Shown piece after piece: positions 21,840 to 34,974 of a DNA stretch of 64,000 nt. A program made the translations under genes and the position numbers. Origin of the DNA: Takakia lepidozioides (Eukaryota; Streptophyta; Takakiopsida; Takakiales; Takakiaceae); contig CM060733.1 of assembly GCA_030704615.1 (NCBI GenBank), positions 3,348,001-3,412,000 of the forward strand, given 5' to 3'. A model generated the notes under the pieces. It did not search any database and was not told where the DNA came from. It was given only the letters and a program-made list of their open reading frames with translations. How positions within the stretch are numbered: the stretch's first letter is position 1; each line of letters starts with the position of its first letter.

Positions 21840-23739
21840 CTAGACATCGTATTTCCTTGCCCATGTTTTAAGCATCGGACCTAAGTGGGTGAAGCCAGAT
21901 ACAGAGGAGTAGAGATCAATAACTGCCTTCCATGCCGCCTCAGTGGGATGTACACCATCAAAGAAAACTGACTTCGAGGGATCTTCACATACTGTATAAA
22001 GTGGTTCCCCTTCACTGTCCAGGTAGCCACAAATGGTAAGATTATACTCATATTTTCCCGTGCAACAAGGTGCCAATGGCTTCACAAATCCTGCATCAGA
22101 CACAGTTTCAGTTTTAGTTTCGGGCATAAAATCAGATGCCCGTCCGAAGCTGTGGGTTGGAAGTCTCAACGTCAACCAGCAGTTCCGATACTCGGAGTAT
22201 ATTCATGAGTTTAGCTCGTGTGAGAGGTACCTCGAAATCATCCTTGCAAGGAATTGGAGAGTTTCTTGAAACTTTAATAAGAGTACATAACATTTACAGT
22301 ATTAACATTTACAGTACATAACAACCTCCGCCTAAGATCGAGTTTATATACATGTCCTTCCTCTTCATCAAAGGGCTAAGATTTCCAGTGAAATTTGGAG
22401 CACTAGAACTCGAGAGCCACAAGACTGAGGGGCGAGTTATCCACGTACAAGTGGGAGGCTTGAGCATTGACCAATGTACAAGCTGCAGACACTGAGAACT
22501 TTACATGTTCAAAAGTCATGCAAGCTTACCATAATCTTCGCCATTATTGATGAGATATTCAAAAGCCTTTGTCTGGTTGAGAAGTACAATGTGGGCTCCC
22601 TTCAGACCCTTGTTGAGTGTCCCCAGAGCCTTCTCCAACAAGAGGTTGTGCTGTACAGTCTCATTGTTTATAGTTACATTGTTCACGCATTCGGTGAAGT
22701 TTACAGGTGCAGTGATGAATGGCACACATGGCATAGGAACCACGTTCGCTACCATGATGTTACGAATGCCCAGGTTGTAGATACGCCACACACTGTATGC
22801 AATACCATCCACCACAGTGGTTTCCATTGCAGGTACCGCCTGCTCCAACCCCCAACCGAGCTCCAACCAAAATGACAGGACGTACTTGACACCATGTCAC
22901 CAAATTGGCAGTTTGTAGATTATAGTACACGGGATTTCCAAAGATTTATACATGTACATAGTCAAATCGATTCGTAATACTGGCCAGCACAGATTGAACT
23001 TCACATTTCTACTTAAAACTGATCAACGTGCGTGGTAAAGCTCTAAGTCGTGATAAAGCTCGATGCAAGTAGTACTTAAGACCCAAGTGTACCTCAACGG
23101 ATCCATGTATGTTGAAGGCAGAGTAGTCGTTGATTGCCAAAGCCACCAAAGCAACAGACCTTGCTAGATGCTTCTTGGACAGGACTCCCCCCTCCACGAG
23201 TCCCTCAAACTCATCCACTTGAGTACTCAAAGAACGATATCCGAATGCGTAGGTAACACCAGCACCTCCGAAACCAAAATTTATTCCGCCGACGCTCTCA
23301 TTATCCTTTATCTGTCCGTAGGGTGTTGGTGATGGCAATCCAAACAGCTCCGCTGCCATGAGCATTTTCAACGTCACAGTACATTGCACATTAGATTCGC
23401 ATCGTGGACGTAACTTGGATGGAGAAAGCAACTGTGGGTTTCACAATCAGTAGAGAACCTCTACAGCTTCAAAGGTAATCTCAAAGAATGTGCACATGCA
23501 TTGATTTAAAATGCTTAAATCTCGACCACATCAATTGACTCTTGAAATTTATCAATGACCAGTTTGAATGAGCACCTCACCTAAATAATCAACTTCACTT
23601 CGTCCATCGGACCATCGGCCAGTGGCATAGCCTGGCCATGTACATCCATACGGATAACCCCAGCCAGATCGGTTACTGTTGCCGGTATCTACAAAAGAAT
23701 CCCCAAACGCATAAAGGGCTTCTGCTGCATCCACAGAAC
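21840..23739 (-). CDS. GDSL esterase/lipase (paralogue, no FAS1)
   Basis: Minus-strand exons 23739-23581, 23352-23093, 22839-22530 and 22090-21840 join in phases 1, 0 and 1, the same intron phases and positions as the GDSL part of the gene at 10078-13702. Motifs: block I LYAFGDSFVDTGN (Ser nucleophile), block II FGFGGAG, block III LAINDYSAFN, block V FFDGVHPTEAAW (Asp-His). Several N-glycosylation sites (NFT, NVT, NET) fit a secreted protein. The first exon, which should carry the signal peptide and end in phase 1, could not be located upstream of 23739. The protein stops 13 residues after the last helix (ARKYDV), so it lacks the fasciclin extension. It is probably functional if the first exon exists, otherwise 5'-truncated. 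Confidence 0.8.
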
Positions 23740-23799
23740 CTGCAGATAACACCCAGCAGCTCTGGTTCTCGGGCAATGATTTAAATTTACTAGCACGAG

Positions 23800-26756
23800 C
23801 AACAATTTAGGAGCTGAAACACGAGCACATACATGTCCAGTAATTTAATTCTAGTTCAGACTTTCCAAAAATGAGCATTGAGCTTAGAAATTGGGAACAG
23901 TATGTTACTGTCGATGCCCAAACACATTCCCTATAGCAATATTGCCTTGAAGCTGAACCAGCAGCGCCAGCTTGACTAGGAGACACTCTGGCATGAGAAA
24001 TGACAGAGATTTAAGACAGTAGCCTGTTGCGAAACCCTCGCGTGCAATCATAAAGAATGAATTTGAATTTCAAATCGACTTACGAATTTCCCATTGAGGA
24101 GTCTGACTTGAGCAGCCCTACGTGTAGAGATAAAGACACTATTATAATCATGTAGTCCAGGCTTGAAGGATATCGTACATGCCTTGAACAGTACACGACG
24201 GTCCTGATTATGTCCGTCTCAATTCACCTCATACACGACCCTATTTCTTGCTTCAATTGATTGTTAGAGGTCAACAGCTCACAATCAACCAATTTCACCT
24301 GGGATGGATGTTATACCATAATCGGATAGCACAAACAGGAATGCGAGGTATACAGCTCGAGCTACCAGTGAGACTTCCAAGACGAAAATGGAGGTCGGCC
24401 CTGTTCTCATCATTTCAAACAGAATTGCAGAATTCCTCCTTAAAACACAAGATATTCGAAGTGATGCAATCTTAAGATGTACAAGCTTAAAAACAACTCT
24501 CCACGTGCAAGTCTCTGAGTATTCGAGTTCACTTCTTATAATGTATCAATTTGAGTGTGGACGCCCGTACTAAATTCACTCTTTGTGATCTGGACACACC
24601 TCTGACAGCTATTTTCTAAGATCCTCATCTCCACTCCACTCCACTCCACTCTGTCTTCCTTGTTCTTCCACCTCCCAACTGTCGTGAAACAAAACGAAGT
24701 ATCCGGGCACAATGCTCAGCGATTGTGGCCGTAGCCCTTTTAAACTTTTTCAGGGTTCTACTCTCAAACGGCTACTCGGGCAAAAGTTTTAATCTCTGGG
24801 CTTGCAAATGTCCAGAATGATAGTTTGCTCACTGACCATTGAAACCTACAGAGCCTTAGTATAAAACATGTGCTCAAGTGCTTGAACTTTATGCATTTCG
24901 TCATAAGAAAATAGGAATGTAGGACGGTCGTATCGTGTCTTTTCTTTTCTGATCGACACTGGTACTGAAGTGGCATGCATTTTCTGCCTAATCCTCAATC
25001 TCTACGCAATCCTCATAAGTGTGTGATGATGGATAAGGAGCCAACTGTAAGCGGCAAGTCATCCTAGACCTCACGTAGGATGATGGTAGTCTAATGGGGA
25101 AAGGGTGACCTATGAAACCTGGAAAGGTATTGGAATAGAAAAATCCCAGAACCGCGCTCTCGAGTGTGTACAAGTTCTAGAAAGTATGCAACGGACAAAG
25201 GAGGCAAGACCCGTCACATAATACATATTTTCAAGGAGGCAGGTGGGTTACTCCAGGGAGCTATGGCGGCCCCTCAGTAAATGCACGTCGAATATCGAGT
25301 CGACACAAGTTGGTTCTTTCCCTGATTGGCATGAAATGATATGTGTGAGGTCTGTGGAAGGATCTGATAAGCAAGGGGCTTGAATTTCTAATTAGCCTGA
25401 ACAAGGACAATTTGTTTTGTGGTGTGGCACCAAGTTCATGGTTGCCTCCTCGCCCACAAAAAATGGTCACAAAACTTTAATGAGATGTGTGCAGTACACC
25501 ACGTTATCGATTTGTCACGTTTAAAAAATGATCCCTAAAGTAAGGAACTGGACGTCAAATCCAAGTAAGGATTGTTTCTAGATCATTTATGCATTTCAGA
25601 TGCTTTGGCTTAATTGGTTGCCGTATCTGGCAACGGTGTAAGTTCCATGAAGTTAGACTGTAGACAAATTTATAGCATACGAGTTCAGCTTTCTCGCAAA
25701 TCATATAGAGATCAGCCCGAGTATTTTTACCTTCCAAAGAACCGGGTACTTAGTTCCTCTGGAAGGGTGAACATTATCTACATTGAGTCCCCACAACGTC
25801 GGTCCTCATCCTTCCATCATGTCCTCTCTTCAAACACGTTTCCTACCTCGACCCATTCAAAGTGACCCACCACAAGATTGAGCCTGTAGCATTCAACAGA
25901 GAGTTTTTTAGGGGCATGGATGATCACGACAACCCCAGGACAGGGAATCCATCAGTTCACCTCCCCGACCTTATCCTCGTCCAGGGTCTGGATGGGAGCC
26001 CGAGAGGAAGGGAAGATTTAGTGCATGGTCCCGACCAAGTTGCAAATTTTGGAGAGAGAAAGGGGCCCGGCAATGAAGTGACCTGCACTTTGATTAACTG
26101 TGACAACAGACATCCCAGTGCGATCCCTTTCGGCCATAGTCTACACGACTGGTCCCAAGCCTGGACTCTTGCAACTGGACCCAGTGAGTCGTGACGACGT
26201 AGTTGCTCGAGATCCACACACATCAGCAGATTAGAAAAACCGATTTGGAAACCCTTCCATGTCTCACAGTTAGTTGTTGGAAATGGTAATGTCACTTCTG
26301 GTTGTGGATTATGTCTCTCTCAGTACTCAATGAATTATGGTGATTCGAAGTTTCAGTTAGGCGTAGGCATCCTGCAGCTAAAAGCTTGAAGCTACTACTG
26401 CAACATCGCAGCTGTCACCGTTTTGTTCCAGTGAGATTCTACCTTAACTGTTGTTTACAACTACAATCAAGTTTGTTGCAAGGGTCTGATCTACATGAAT
26501 TATGGACGAGATTGGAGGAGTTAGTGGATACATCGTCAGTGACAAAGCCCATGCACTGGCAATATTCAACTACTAGATGATTTCTCTTCATTACCCCGGA
26601 ATGTTGGAGAGTCAATCTCATATCATTAGGGTAGGAATTGCAAACACTGCAGTCTGATCAACTAGTATTAGTACTACTGCGAAGGGGGGTTTAAAAACAG
26701 TAGGAATTTTATTAATATAAATATTTAATGAACAGATGGGTATGAATTTGTTTTAT
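23800..26756. other. Intergenic, no gene seen
   Basis: Only short unrelated ORFs. A CCACTCCACTCCACTC run occurs near 24630-24650. The missing first exon of the minus-strand GDSL gene should be within the first few hundred bases. Confidence 0.4.
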
Positions 26757-26985
26757 TACAAAAAAGGAAACGTGAGAACCACGGGGTGTTCACAGTCCAG
26801 GCCCTTGAGGAGGGGGAAAAGTTAACCACCTTTTCCAAGCCATTGGGCACACAAGAGAGAAACATCACCCAAGACCAGCAGGTCGCAAAACAAACTACAC
26901 CACAGAACAGAGTAGCAGGATTTGAACCCCGAACCACTAGGGTAACAGCACTTATCCAACTGAGCTACCCGCCGCAAGGTGAAAA
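26757..26985 (-). mobile_element. tRNA-derived SINE
   Basis: On the minus strand a tRNA-like head has an A box TAGCTCAGTTGG (26968-26957) and, about 28 bases further, a B box GGTTCAAATCC (26928-26918). These are the internal RNA polymerase III promoter elements. About 160 bases of unrelated body follow, ending in a T/A-rich tail (TTTTTTGTAATAAAAC). It is not a functional tRNA: no CCA-side acceptor stem pairs with the head. No coding capacity. Confidence 0.75.
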
Positions 26986-27020
26986 TTTCTTTTGCAAGCT
27001 TGCAAGTTTCTAGGTGTTGA

Positions 27021-28871
27021 TCAGACAAACTTCAACAACATTCCTTCTATGGTTATTCCAGGTCCAAAACCAAGAGCAATTGTCCAGGGGTTCATTGGAG
27101 CGCTGGAAGCTTTTTTGTCATTCCAAAGCTTGTGGAGCACAAAAATGAGTGTAGATGAACTCATGTTTCCATACTGGTCCAGAATAGCCCTGCCAAAACC
27201 ACCACAAGTACAGAAATAGTACAGATACGTGTAACCCATGTACTGAAAGTGATGTTCAAAACTGTCTAGCTGCACATATGACAATCACATTGATATCATT
27301 GATAGTATTATGCAAATGCACTCTATCAACTGCTACAGTATGGCATCTGAACTGACTTTTGTTTTTTTGAAGTGACATGCCAAATGTTATATGCAAGTAC
27401 ATTGGAGATCATAGATTCTACCGACCACTATCTGGCTAAAGAAAGTGAAGTGGTAGAAGAAACCTGGATACTTCGAGCTGGTTAGGTGCCAGCTGACAAC
27501 CTTTTTGAACTCTGTCAAGAATAGTTTTCCCACCCGGATGCACAGCCCAGTTAAGACAATGGAAGTTTAGGTCAGTCTCCTTCAACATTGTAGCCACAAA
27601 CTCCTTGGAATGGGTGGCAACGATCTCTGGAAGAGTCTTACTCAAGGAGGCTATGAGCCCTGACTGGGTAATCTGTGCGCTGATGCAGTGATCCGTATTA
27701 GGAATGTATGATGTATTAGACTTGTGGATTTCGTAGATAGGAGTCTCAGTTATGATGGGTTGTGCTCCAATCACAACGGCTGCTGCTCCATCTCCAAATA
27801 TCGCTGCACAAACTATGTTGTTCATCCCACAAGTAGCAGGATCCACCGCTTGACCCTGACAAGAGTTAACCTCCACACAAACAACCAGGACTCGATTGAT
27901 AGGGTCTCCACTGGAAATCTCTGCTGCAGTACGCATAGCCACAAGGCCTGCATGACAACCCAGAAAGGAAAAGCCGAAGTGCTTGATAGTGTGGGCAAGG
28001 CCAAAGCCTTTTATGAGCCGCATATCCATGCCTGGGAAAATCATTCCAGTAGTGGAATATGTGATCAGGTGGGTGATCTTTGATTTGTCCCCTCCCCAAT
28101 CATCGATGGCTCTGGCGACAGCAAGGGCTGCGATCTCCATGGCTGCTCCCTCGAACAATGCGAAACGGTCATTCAGCGAGGGTGCTCCATGCGTGAGCAT
28201 GTTGGGGTTAGCACTGTAGATCTTGGGCGTAATTGCTAGATGTCTTTTTGTAATCCCAGTGCTCTTGGCTGTAAGAAAATCACAAGAAAATGGTCACATT
28301 TGATTGCGTTATAAATAAGTTGAATTCTACATAATAATTGCAAATTTCTATGGGACGTAATAACATAGCAGGATTCTCGATGAAGTATTTGAGAAAATAT
28401 TTCAAGAGCTTAAATAGTCTATAGATTTTCGGGTTGTAAACCAAAAACCAAAACCTCAGGTCCAATATCTCTGGGAAATACCCAACCGTCCCTGACAGGT
28501 CCATATATGGTATTAAGAACTCTCCATGTCCTTTCTTTCATTTCTAGGATTACTTAATTAACTAGACTATTTTTTTCTTTAGCTATTCGAGGCAGATAAT
28601 TTCATTTTGATATGGAAATAGTTCTTATTGCAGTACAGGTCTTTATGGGTTTAATATACTCACAAACTCGCCTACAAAACTCCTGGACTGCAGGGTTGGT
28701 GTAGTTGAATCCCTCAATCAGCTCGTCCGCAAATCCGTCCGTCTTTGTAATGGAATCCGGATTAGCTATCCCAATGCCCAAGATATTTGGCAGCACAGAT
28801 GGTGGACTTCTCTTTGTCGCTGCCATGAAACCATTTGCATAAGATAGCCCATCGGATGCTGCTCCAGTCAT
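27021..28871 (-). CDS. Type III polyketide synthase (chalcone synthase superfamily)
   Basis: Three exons, 28871-28664, 28268-27464 and 27189-27021, join in phase to give 393 residues, the normal family length. The catalytic triad is present: Cys in FLGCHAG, His in AVHPGG, Asn in YGNMSSS; the GFGPG scaffold motif is near the C-terminus. The CoA-binding basic segment SKSTGITKRHL spans intron 1, which sits at the position conserved in plant chalcone synthases. Such enzymes condense a CoA starter with malonyl-CoA units in the cytosol. The starter and product cannot be read from the sequence. Residues after the Cys (HAGLVAMR) differ from classical chalcone synthase (FAGGTVLR), so chalcone synthase itself is not claimed. 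Intron 2 falls just before the Asn block. The start gives about 28 residues ahead of the conserved LGIGIANP, typical of the family. Confidence 0.9.
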
Positions 28872-29074
28872 TATGAATTAGACTCCTGCAACTTCAGAGT
28901 GCCCATTTAGTATGGTCGACCGCTGCCATGTTAGTTGTCGCTAATGGTAAAAGATTGCATTGGATACTTCAACAAATCAAGCCTCAAAGTAAAACACCTT
29001 GACCCTAATTAGACTAGCAGGAGGATCACACTCTTAAGAGAATAATGATAATAATAAGAACATGAAAGCTTAAG

Positions 29075-29083
29075 TATATATAT
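29075..29083 (-). promoter_or_regulatory. Candidate TATA box of the type III PKS gene
   Basis: ATATATATA on the minus strand, about 205 bases upstream of the PKS start codon. The distance suits a plant promoter with a moderate 5' untranslated region. There is no other support. Confidence 0.35.
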
Positions 29084-29089
29084 GTAGTC

Positions 29090-31730
29090 GATTGGCTCTG
29101 CAGAGGCTGGATTGTGGCATCCACCTTTGCAGTGCCTGGAAAAAATGAGGATGAAATTCTTACATAGTAATATGAAAAATGTGTCCCTACGATCCTACAG
29201 GTGGTCGCTGACTTTTGCTAAGAAGTGCTAAGACTGCACAGGAGGTTCAAATACAGAGAAAGAAGAGAGTTCACTGACAAAGTGAACTCATTGCTATGAA
29301 AGATTGATCACTCTGCTAATCAATAGCTAGAGAGACACCTCATTTCACTCACACTCGTGACTTGTATTTGAGCCAAATCATGGCCTGAAACGTATTCACG
29401 ATTCCCAACAATATGATCAAAGCTCACATAGATGCAAAAACAATTAGCTACTGTTAGTTTCCACACACCAACGTTGCAGCTACGTTAGTCAATCCAAGTG
29501 GAGCAAGGCTATTTTGATGATACCAATGAATTATATGTTTGAGCATGGACCTCTAGCATATATATTCGCATGAAATGGTTGTGAACCCTTATAGTGGCTA
29601 ACTAGGGGGACATTGTATCTGCACACATCATAAGGCAAATTGAAGCGGACGTTGATGACTAACCTGGAAATGCCACCACATAAAGATGCGAGAATATGTG
29701 GACGAAGGAGCACTTGGATGCAGTCCTACAAATTATGGTGGGCAAGCTGTTGGAGATAAGCTCAGTGTGCAAGAATGATCGAAATCTCGTAAGTATCACC
29801 ACCTACGTTAGCGATCGCAACGACTGGGTAGGCTAGGCTAAATGTGACAGACTACTGCGATCTAAATCTGTACACAAAGTTCATTAACCAAGGTGGATGC
29901 CAGCCAGCACTAGCGAACGCACCAACACGATCTATCAATCTAGCGAGTACCAAGCTCTTGGCGGCCAATATCCGCGCACCTCCAACAACACTTCACACCA
30001 CCAAGCCACCAAGCAATAGAGATGGATCTGATCGGACACTGCCCCCGAGCCAAGGAGAGCACTGAACACTCGCTCATGCACTCACTCTTATATACAGACT
30101 AGATCATAGCGGGGCAGAGAAAAGCAGAAGCAAGAGGCAGGCTCGAGGCCGGACGACCTCGGGAGGACTTTGTTGACCCCTAATTACAACCACTCTCGGG
30201 GAGAACTTTGGGGATCCGTAATTAGCGGCACTCTCGGGAGACACAGTGAGCAGCGACAATATAATTAATCCTTGAAATATTGTAGAGTTCACATTTAATA
30301 CTGCAGTTCTTATCTCCACATTGGGCCATCCTCAAAAAACTAAATGATTTTGTCGCCTTATCTCCACAAATGATGTGACTACATGCATCCACCGCCCATT
30401 CATCCGACAACCAGTTTTCGCTGCCCTTCGCGTCAGCCTATCCTGCCGCTCGACAGCTCCATGGATAGGAAATAATAATATGAAAGTTTTCCGCTCCCAG
30501 GTTTTTTAGGGCTTCCGTCCCCTTTCTTTAATATTAAAGAATCAAATACATATTTTTCTTCAATAAATAGACCCCTGTTGTTCCTTGCCCCTGCATAACA
30601 GAGATGATCCGGGGTTCAATCCCTCTAGATGTTCTTCAAGGGGCTACACGTTGAGCAGTAGGCTCCGTTTCCCTAAAACATACTTTGACTTTAACCCTCT
30701 TTACGAGGTTATTTTTCCTGGGTTCTTTTACTGGTGATTCGATTTCTACGGTCCCTGTTTTAAAATTTAAGAAAAAATAAAACACTCAAATTTATTTTTG
30801 GTGAATTTCCTCGTTTTGGAACTCGCAGGCTCCAGCTAAGCGCGTCCTTCCATGTGGTCAAACCTGACCAAAAGATGATGTCATCACTGGCCTATGGAAT
30901 GTGTGCTTTGGAAGGAGACGGGCAAGGCAACCTTACGTCTTGGGAAATCGGGTGGCTACATGGACGGACCCGTAGCAAAGCCACTGGTCGGGCCCTTGGT
31001 CAAATCCTTTCCCACGATGACGTCATTAGACTGGGTCGGGTCTACATGGAAACAGGCTCTAACAAGTGAGCCTGGATTACTCACATTAATGTGTATAGAT
31101 ATATTGTTTTTAAAGGAAAGTATAGATATAAATGTAGATAATTTCTTTTTCTGTCTCCAGAAGAGAGAACACTGAAAAAAAAGAAAAAAGAAAAAAGAAA
31201 ACACTGAAAGAGCACGAAGAAATTAACCATGGCTACTTGAAGTCCTCACAAATCAGGTCCTCTTTCATGGACCAAAGTATGTCGATGGCAAGATGTGACT
31301 AGAAACTTGAAAGCCATCAGCAAATTGCTGTAGGTAGACCTCCCTGTTTTGCCAATCCGTAGGTAAATAATATTAAATATTATGGAATTAAGTTGTTGTA
31401 TAATCATAATGTTAATAGGTAGTACATTTGGAGTGAGATAAAAATAAAAAAAATAAAAAATAACAATTTTGTCATAAAAGTCACATTGAACACATCATTG
31501 GGCACCTATGGTAGTCAATATGTACTAGAGAACGCGCCCCCTAGGGCTCATTATAGCTCCTAGTGAGTCACTAGGGCGAGGCGCCTCAGAATTTTGTGTG
31601 GCCTCGTCGTTATGAGGCCACACGCTGCAGAGGGGACAGCCCCTCCTGTCACGGGCCCCGCACGCTTGGGGCCTTGACCTGCAGCCCCTCCTCATTCCTG
31701 CCCGCCCCTAACCTCCTGCCCAAGACCCTC
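29090..31730. other. Intergenic, repeat-derived sequence without genes
   Basis: No coding region supported. 29830-30270 has an LTR-like look (a TTATATACA box near 30090, then GA-rich sequence and two copies of TAATTA...ACTCTCGGG), but no partner copy or boundary was found. 31490-31640 contains GAGGC...GCCTC inverted words. Confidence 0.35.
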
Positions 31731-31734
31731 CTGG

Positions 31735-31875
31735 CCTAACCCCCAACTAACCTAACCTAACCCCAATCTGACCTGACCCTCAACCCTAACCTGACCCAAC
31801 CGACCTGACCCAAGCCCAACCTAACCTACCCCTCACCCTAACCCGACCTTAATCTAACCCCTCAACCCAACCCAT
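31735..31875. repeat. Degenerate telomere-like (CCTAA)n tract
   Basis: About 140 bases built from CCTAACC, CCCTAAC and CCTGACC words. It resembles plant telomere repeat (CCCTAAA) but with 6-7-base degenerate units and no perfect run, so it is an interstitial telomere-like or simple C-rich tract. Confidence 0.6.
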
Positions 31876-32159
31876 AGTCCACTTTTGAACCAGGGCTAGT
31901 TATCGTCTCTCTCTCTCCATCAACGTAGGCCTTGTCGACCAGCTTTGCTATCGAACTTCAATAGCTTTCTCTTTCATGCATCATCATCATCAGCTTCTAT
32001 TAGTTCACATGAGGAAAGGAGGAGGAAAGGAGAAGGTGGAAGAGGAGGTGCAAAGAAGAATCACAAATACAAGGTTTTTCTTTTGTATTGATAATTACTT
32101 GTAGATAGTGTGTTGACAACTTCTTGTAGATAGTCATTTTCATTCAATTTTAGGTTGGA

Positions 32160-32350
32160 TCTTTGTTTCTCTTTCTCACTTCTCGCTCTCGCTCTCACTC
32201 TTATTCATTTTCATAGTACAACCTAGATAGACATTTCATTTCAAGTTTAGATTAATTTAAATTCTCTTTTGTCTCTTTTTCTATGGTTTTTCTTTTTATC
32301 TCCCTCTCTCTCGCTCTCCATCTCTTTCTTTCTCTCTCTCACTCTTTCAC
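32160..32350. repeat. CT-rich low-complexity tract
   Basis: Pyrimidine-rich runs of TCTC/TTTC upstream of the transposase-like gene. They may belong to its 5' region. No other signal. Confidence 0.5.
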
Positions 32351-32524
32351 ACAATAGCATTAGGAGGATTTTATAGATTTGTTACTAATCTATCTTCCAT
32401 AATATGACTTCTTCTCAATTTTTAGAATAAACACGGCAATAGAAGGCATGGACTACGAGCCTCTGAGCTCCAGTAGGCTCTAAATATCTTTCATTGCATT
32501 GAGGATGTAGTTGCGGAATCTTAC

Positions 32525-34974
32525 ATGGCAGAACGATTTGAAGTACAAAATCCTACTTCTAAAGTGTTTAGGTTTGGGGATTTGAAATGGATTCCACAAA
32601 CACGGTGGGGAGGTGGAAAGAAGGTGAACTGTATTATTGCGTATATTCCATGGGACCGCGTGAAGGATTTTATTGAAGGAGAGAAACAACACCCACATGC
32701 CCCTACAAATTTCACACTTTACAAGAGTCGGAAAGGAGATCCAAATCTGTCAGTTCCCAATGACGACAGTTTCATTACCCACAAATGGTATGCTACTTAA
32801 GCTTATGTACTTTGAGTGTTTTTTTCTATGATGCATTGTTTGTACCTTATCTTTTATCTAGTACCATAATGGAAATTAGTTGAATAAGAAGTGGATGATC
32901 AAACTATAGGTACCAATGTGTGTGGGGCACACGACATTACCATCAACAGCCATTGCCACCCAAAATTCCAAATCGCAAGAAACGAAGAGACAAAAGTGCG
33001 CTTGGCGAAACATCTAATCGCGGTTGTCTCTACAAATTCTCAGTCAAACAATTATTCTTGTATCCATCAATTGCGGAGGTGGCATTTTATCGTTGGGACC
33101 ATACAGACGCGGAAGGCAATCCTAGCCATGGGATTTTGGATCATCGGTCAGTTAACACTCGGAATACAAACGAGCTACCAAAAACAGAAAATGTTGGAGT
33201 GGGGACATGAAGGATTGGTATCGTGCGATGCCACATTTGGCACAAATAACCAAAAGTTCAAATTGTTCACTCTGTTGGTATTTGATAAACAGTTCAATGG
33301 TGTGCCTGTAGCATGGATAGTCACAAGCAGAGGACAAGCCAATGATCTTGTACAGTGGATGACAGCACTTCAGGCTTATATAAAAGATTATGATCCACAT
33401 TGGTTACCTTCATTTTTCATTGTTGATGATGCAGATGCAGAGATCAATGCTATAAGGTATATTCAATTCTCTTATTTGCGCTTACAATTTGTTTTCAACA
33501 TGTTTATCGTGCATGTTCGCATGTTGCGGTTTGTACTTAGAGTGAAATGATGAATATTAATTTTGTTAAGATTTTTTGGTGATTGCAGGAAAGTGTGGGG
33601 GCCATCTATGCCCATTTTTCTCTGTTTGTGGCATGTTCAGAAGGCATGGAGAAAGAATGCTTGCAGTAAGGTGGGAGATATTGTTGTCCGCAGTGCACTA
33701 TTGGAGGGTCTTCGTCACATTATGTATATGTCATCCTTGCCAAACGAAAGTCCCAGAGACATCAAGATCAAAGCAATTAACAGTGTGAATGCATTATTCA
33801 TGAAGTACCCTACCGAAAGGGTTTTTGAGCAATATTTCCGTAGGGAATGGCTTTCCAAAACGAAAATGTGGGTGACAAGTATTCGAAAAGTTCCACATGC
33901 TGGTCAAGAAACCAATGCAGCCATTGAGGCTTACCATGGTAATTTAAAGTCTCGACTATCTGAGTCGAAAAAAACTATGAAGGGCAGGAGAGTGGATTGG
34001 CTTATATATGGATTGGTGGGCGATGTTGCAAGACATTATTCATACATGGACCACATGAAGACCAACGGGTTTGTGACTAATTCCAAAGCAGAATTGTTGA
34101 TTGAAAGTTCTGTTGTGAGAGCAAGCAATATACTTGACTCCGATGTTGTGTATCCATCAAGGGATGGAGAGCCCTTTCAGGTACGAAGCACTCAACATCC
34201 TTTCACAAAATTCCATCAAAGTATATAATCCCATAGGTGAATGGGCATGTTGCACATGTGATTGGGCATTGCGGGACAACTTGTGTAAACATCAAATTAA
34301 GGTTATACAACTGATCAAAAACATCCCTGGTACTCAATTTGTGCGAATTTGTGGTGCCGAGTTGGGAGCTACTGGGAGCGATCTTCATGCCTTATTTGAA
34401 GACACCAACAACTCACACCACACAGAACTCATGTTGGAATTCCTTATTTATGTACATCTTATATTTTTGTAAGGTATAAAAACCTATATATATCTATATC
34501 TATATCTATATATATCTATATCTATAATGAAACAACTATAAGCAAAGTGTATTTCTTATAATATATCCATGTGGGTTAATATAATGTTATTTTCATTTGT
34601 TATGGCATACAGACGAAGCTTCCCCAATTGACAACCTACCTTCCTGTCAAAACATTTGTGATATTGTGAAGTCTGATATGCGATCTATTGCCAAAACAAT
34701 GGAAGACATCATTCATACTATGGAAGGGGCTAGTCCACAATTGGTTGGTCATACTCTGGCTATGGTGAAAGCAGTGTATGGTGAAGTGCGATCGCTGAAG
34801 AGTTTAGCAGAAGAAGACATGATGCATCCTTCTCAAGCCTTTCGGAAAATCGACGATAATGGTGACAACCCCATTCGCCGAAAGAAAGATTTTTTGGAAC
34901 GTAGTAAAGGTTGGAAGCGCACGAAAACATCCGGAAATGACACTATGCATGTTAGTCTAGCCCATAGTTCATGA
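32525..34974 (+). pseudogene. SWIM-domain MULE/FAR1-like transposase, frameshifted
   Basis: Exons about 32525-32787, 32910-33456, 33589-about 34450 and 34613-34974 are joined by GT-AG introns; the third intron boundary is unresolved. The N-terminal part (residues 1-88) is unrecognised. A DDE-type core follows: VSCDATFGTN (first Asp), FFIVDDADAEINAI (second Asp), LWHVQKAW, and ETNAAIEAYHGNLKSRL (likely Glu). A SWIM zinc-finger (WACCTCDWALRDNLCKH, CxCxnCxH) comes next, then a helical C-terminal tail. Such proteins move Mutator-like elements; domesticated relatives are the FHY3/FAR1 regulators. Frameshifts near 33150-33180 and 34215-34225 break the frame, so this copy is probably dead. It faces the unrecognised minus-strand gene at 37065-38266 across a palindromic repeat array. 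Confidence 0.75.
34480..34528. repeat. (TATATC)n microsatellite in an intron
   Basis: Repeats of TATATC/TATC within the last intron of the transposase-like gene. Confidence 0.8.

Noticed and set aside
22474-22875. 133-residue plus-strand frame
   Set aside because: Exactly antisense to a well-supported GDSL exon, so a shadow frame.
26914-26975. tRNA gene on the minus strand
   Set aside because: A and B boxes are present, but the acceptor stem does not pair and a non-tRNA body with an A/T tail follows, which fits a SINE.
27021-28871. Naming the PKS as chalcone synthase
   Set aside because: The catalytic triad is shared by the whole superfamily and the active-site loop differs from classical chalcone synthase, so no specific activity is claimed.
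30605-30640. Another tRNA/SINE B box (GGGGTTCAATCCC)
   Set aside because: No A box at the proper distance and no tail or second copy found.
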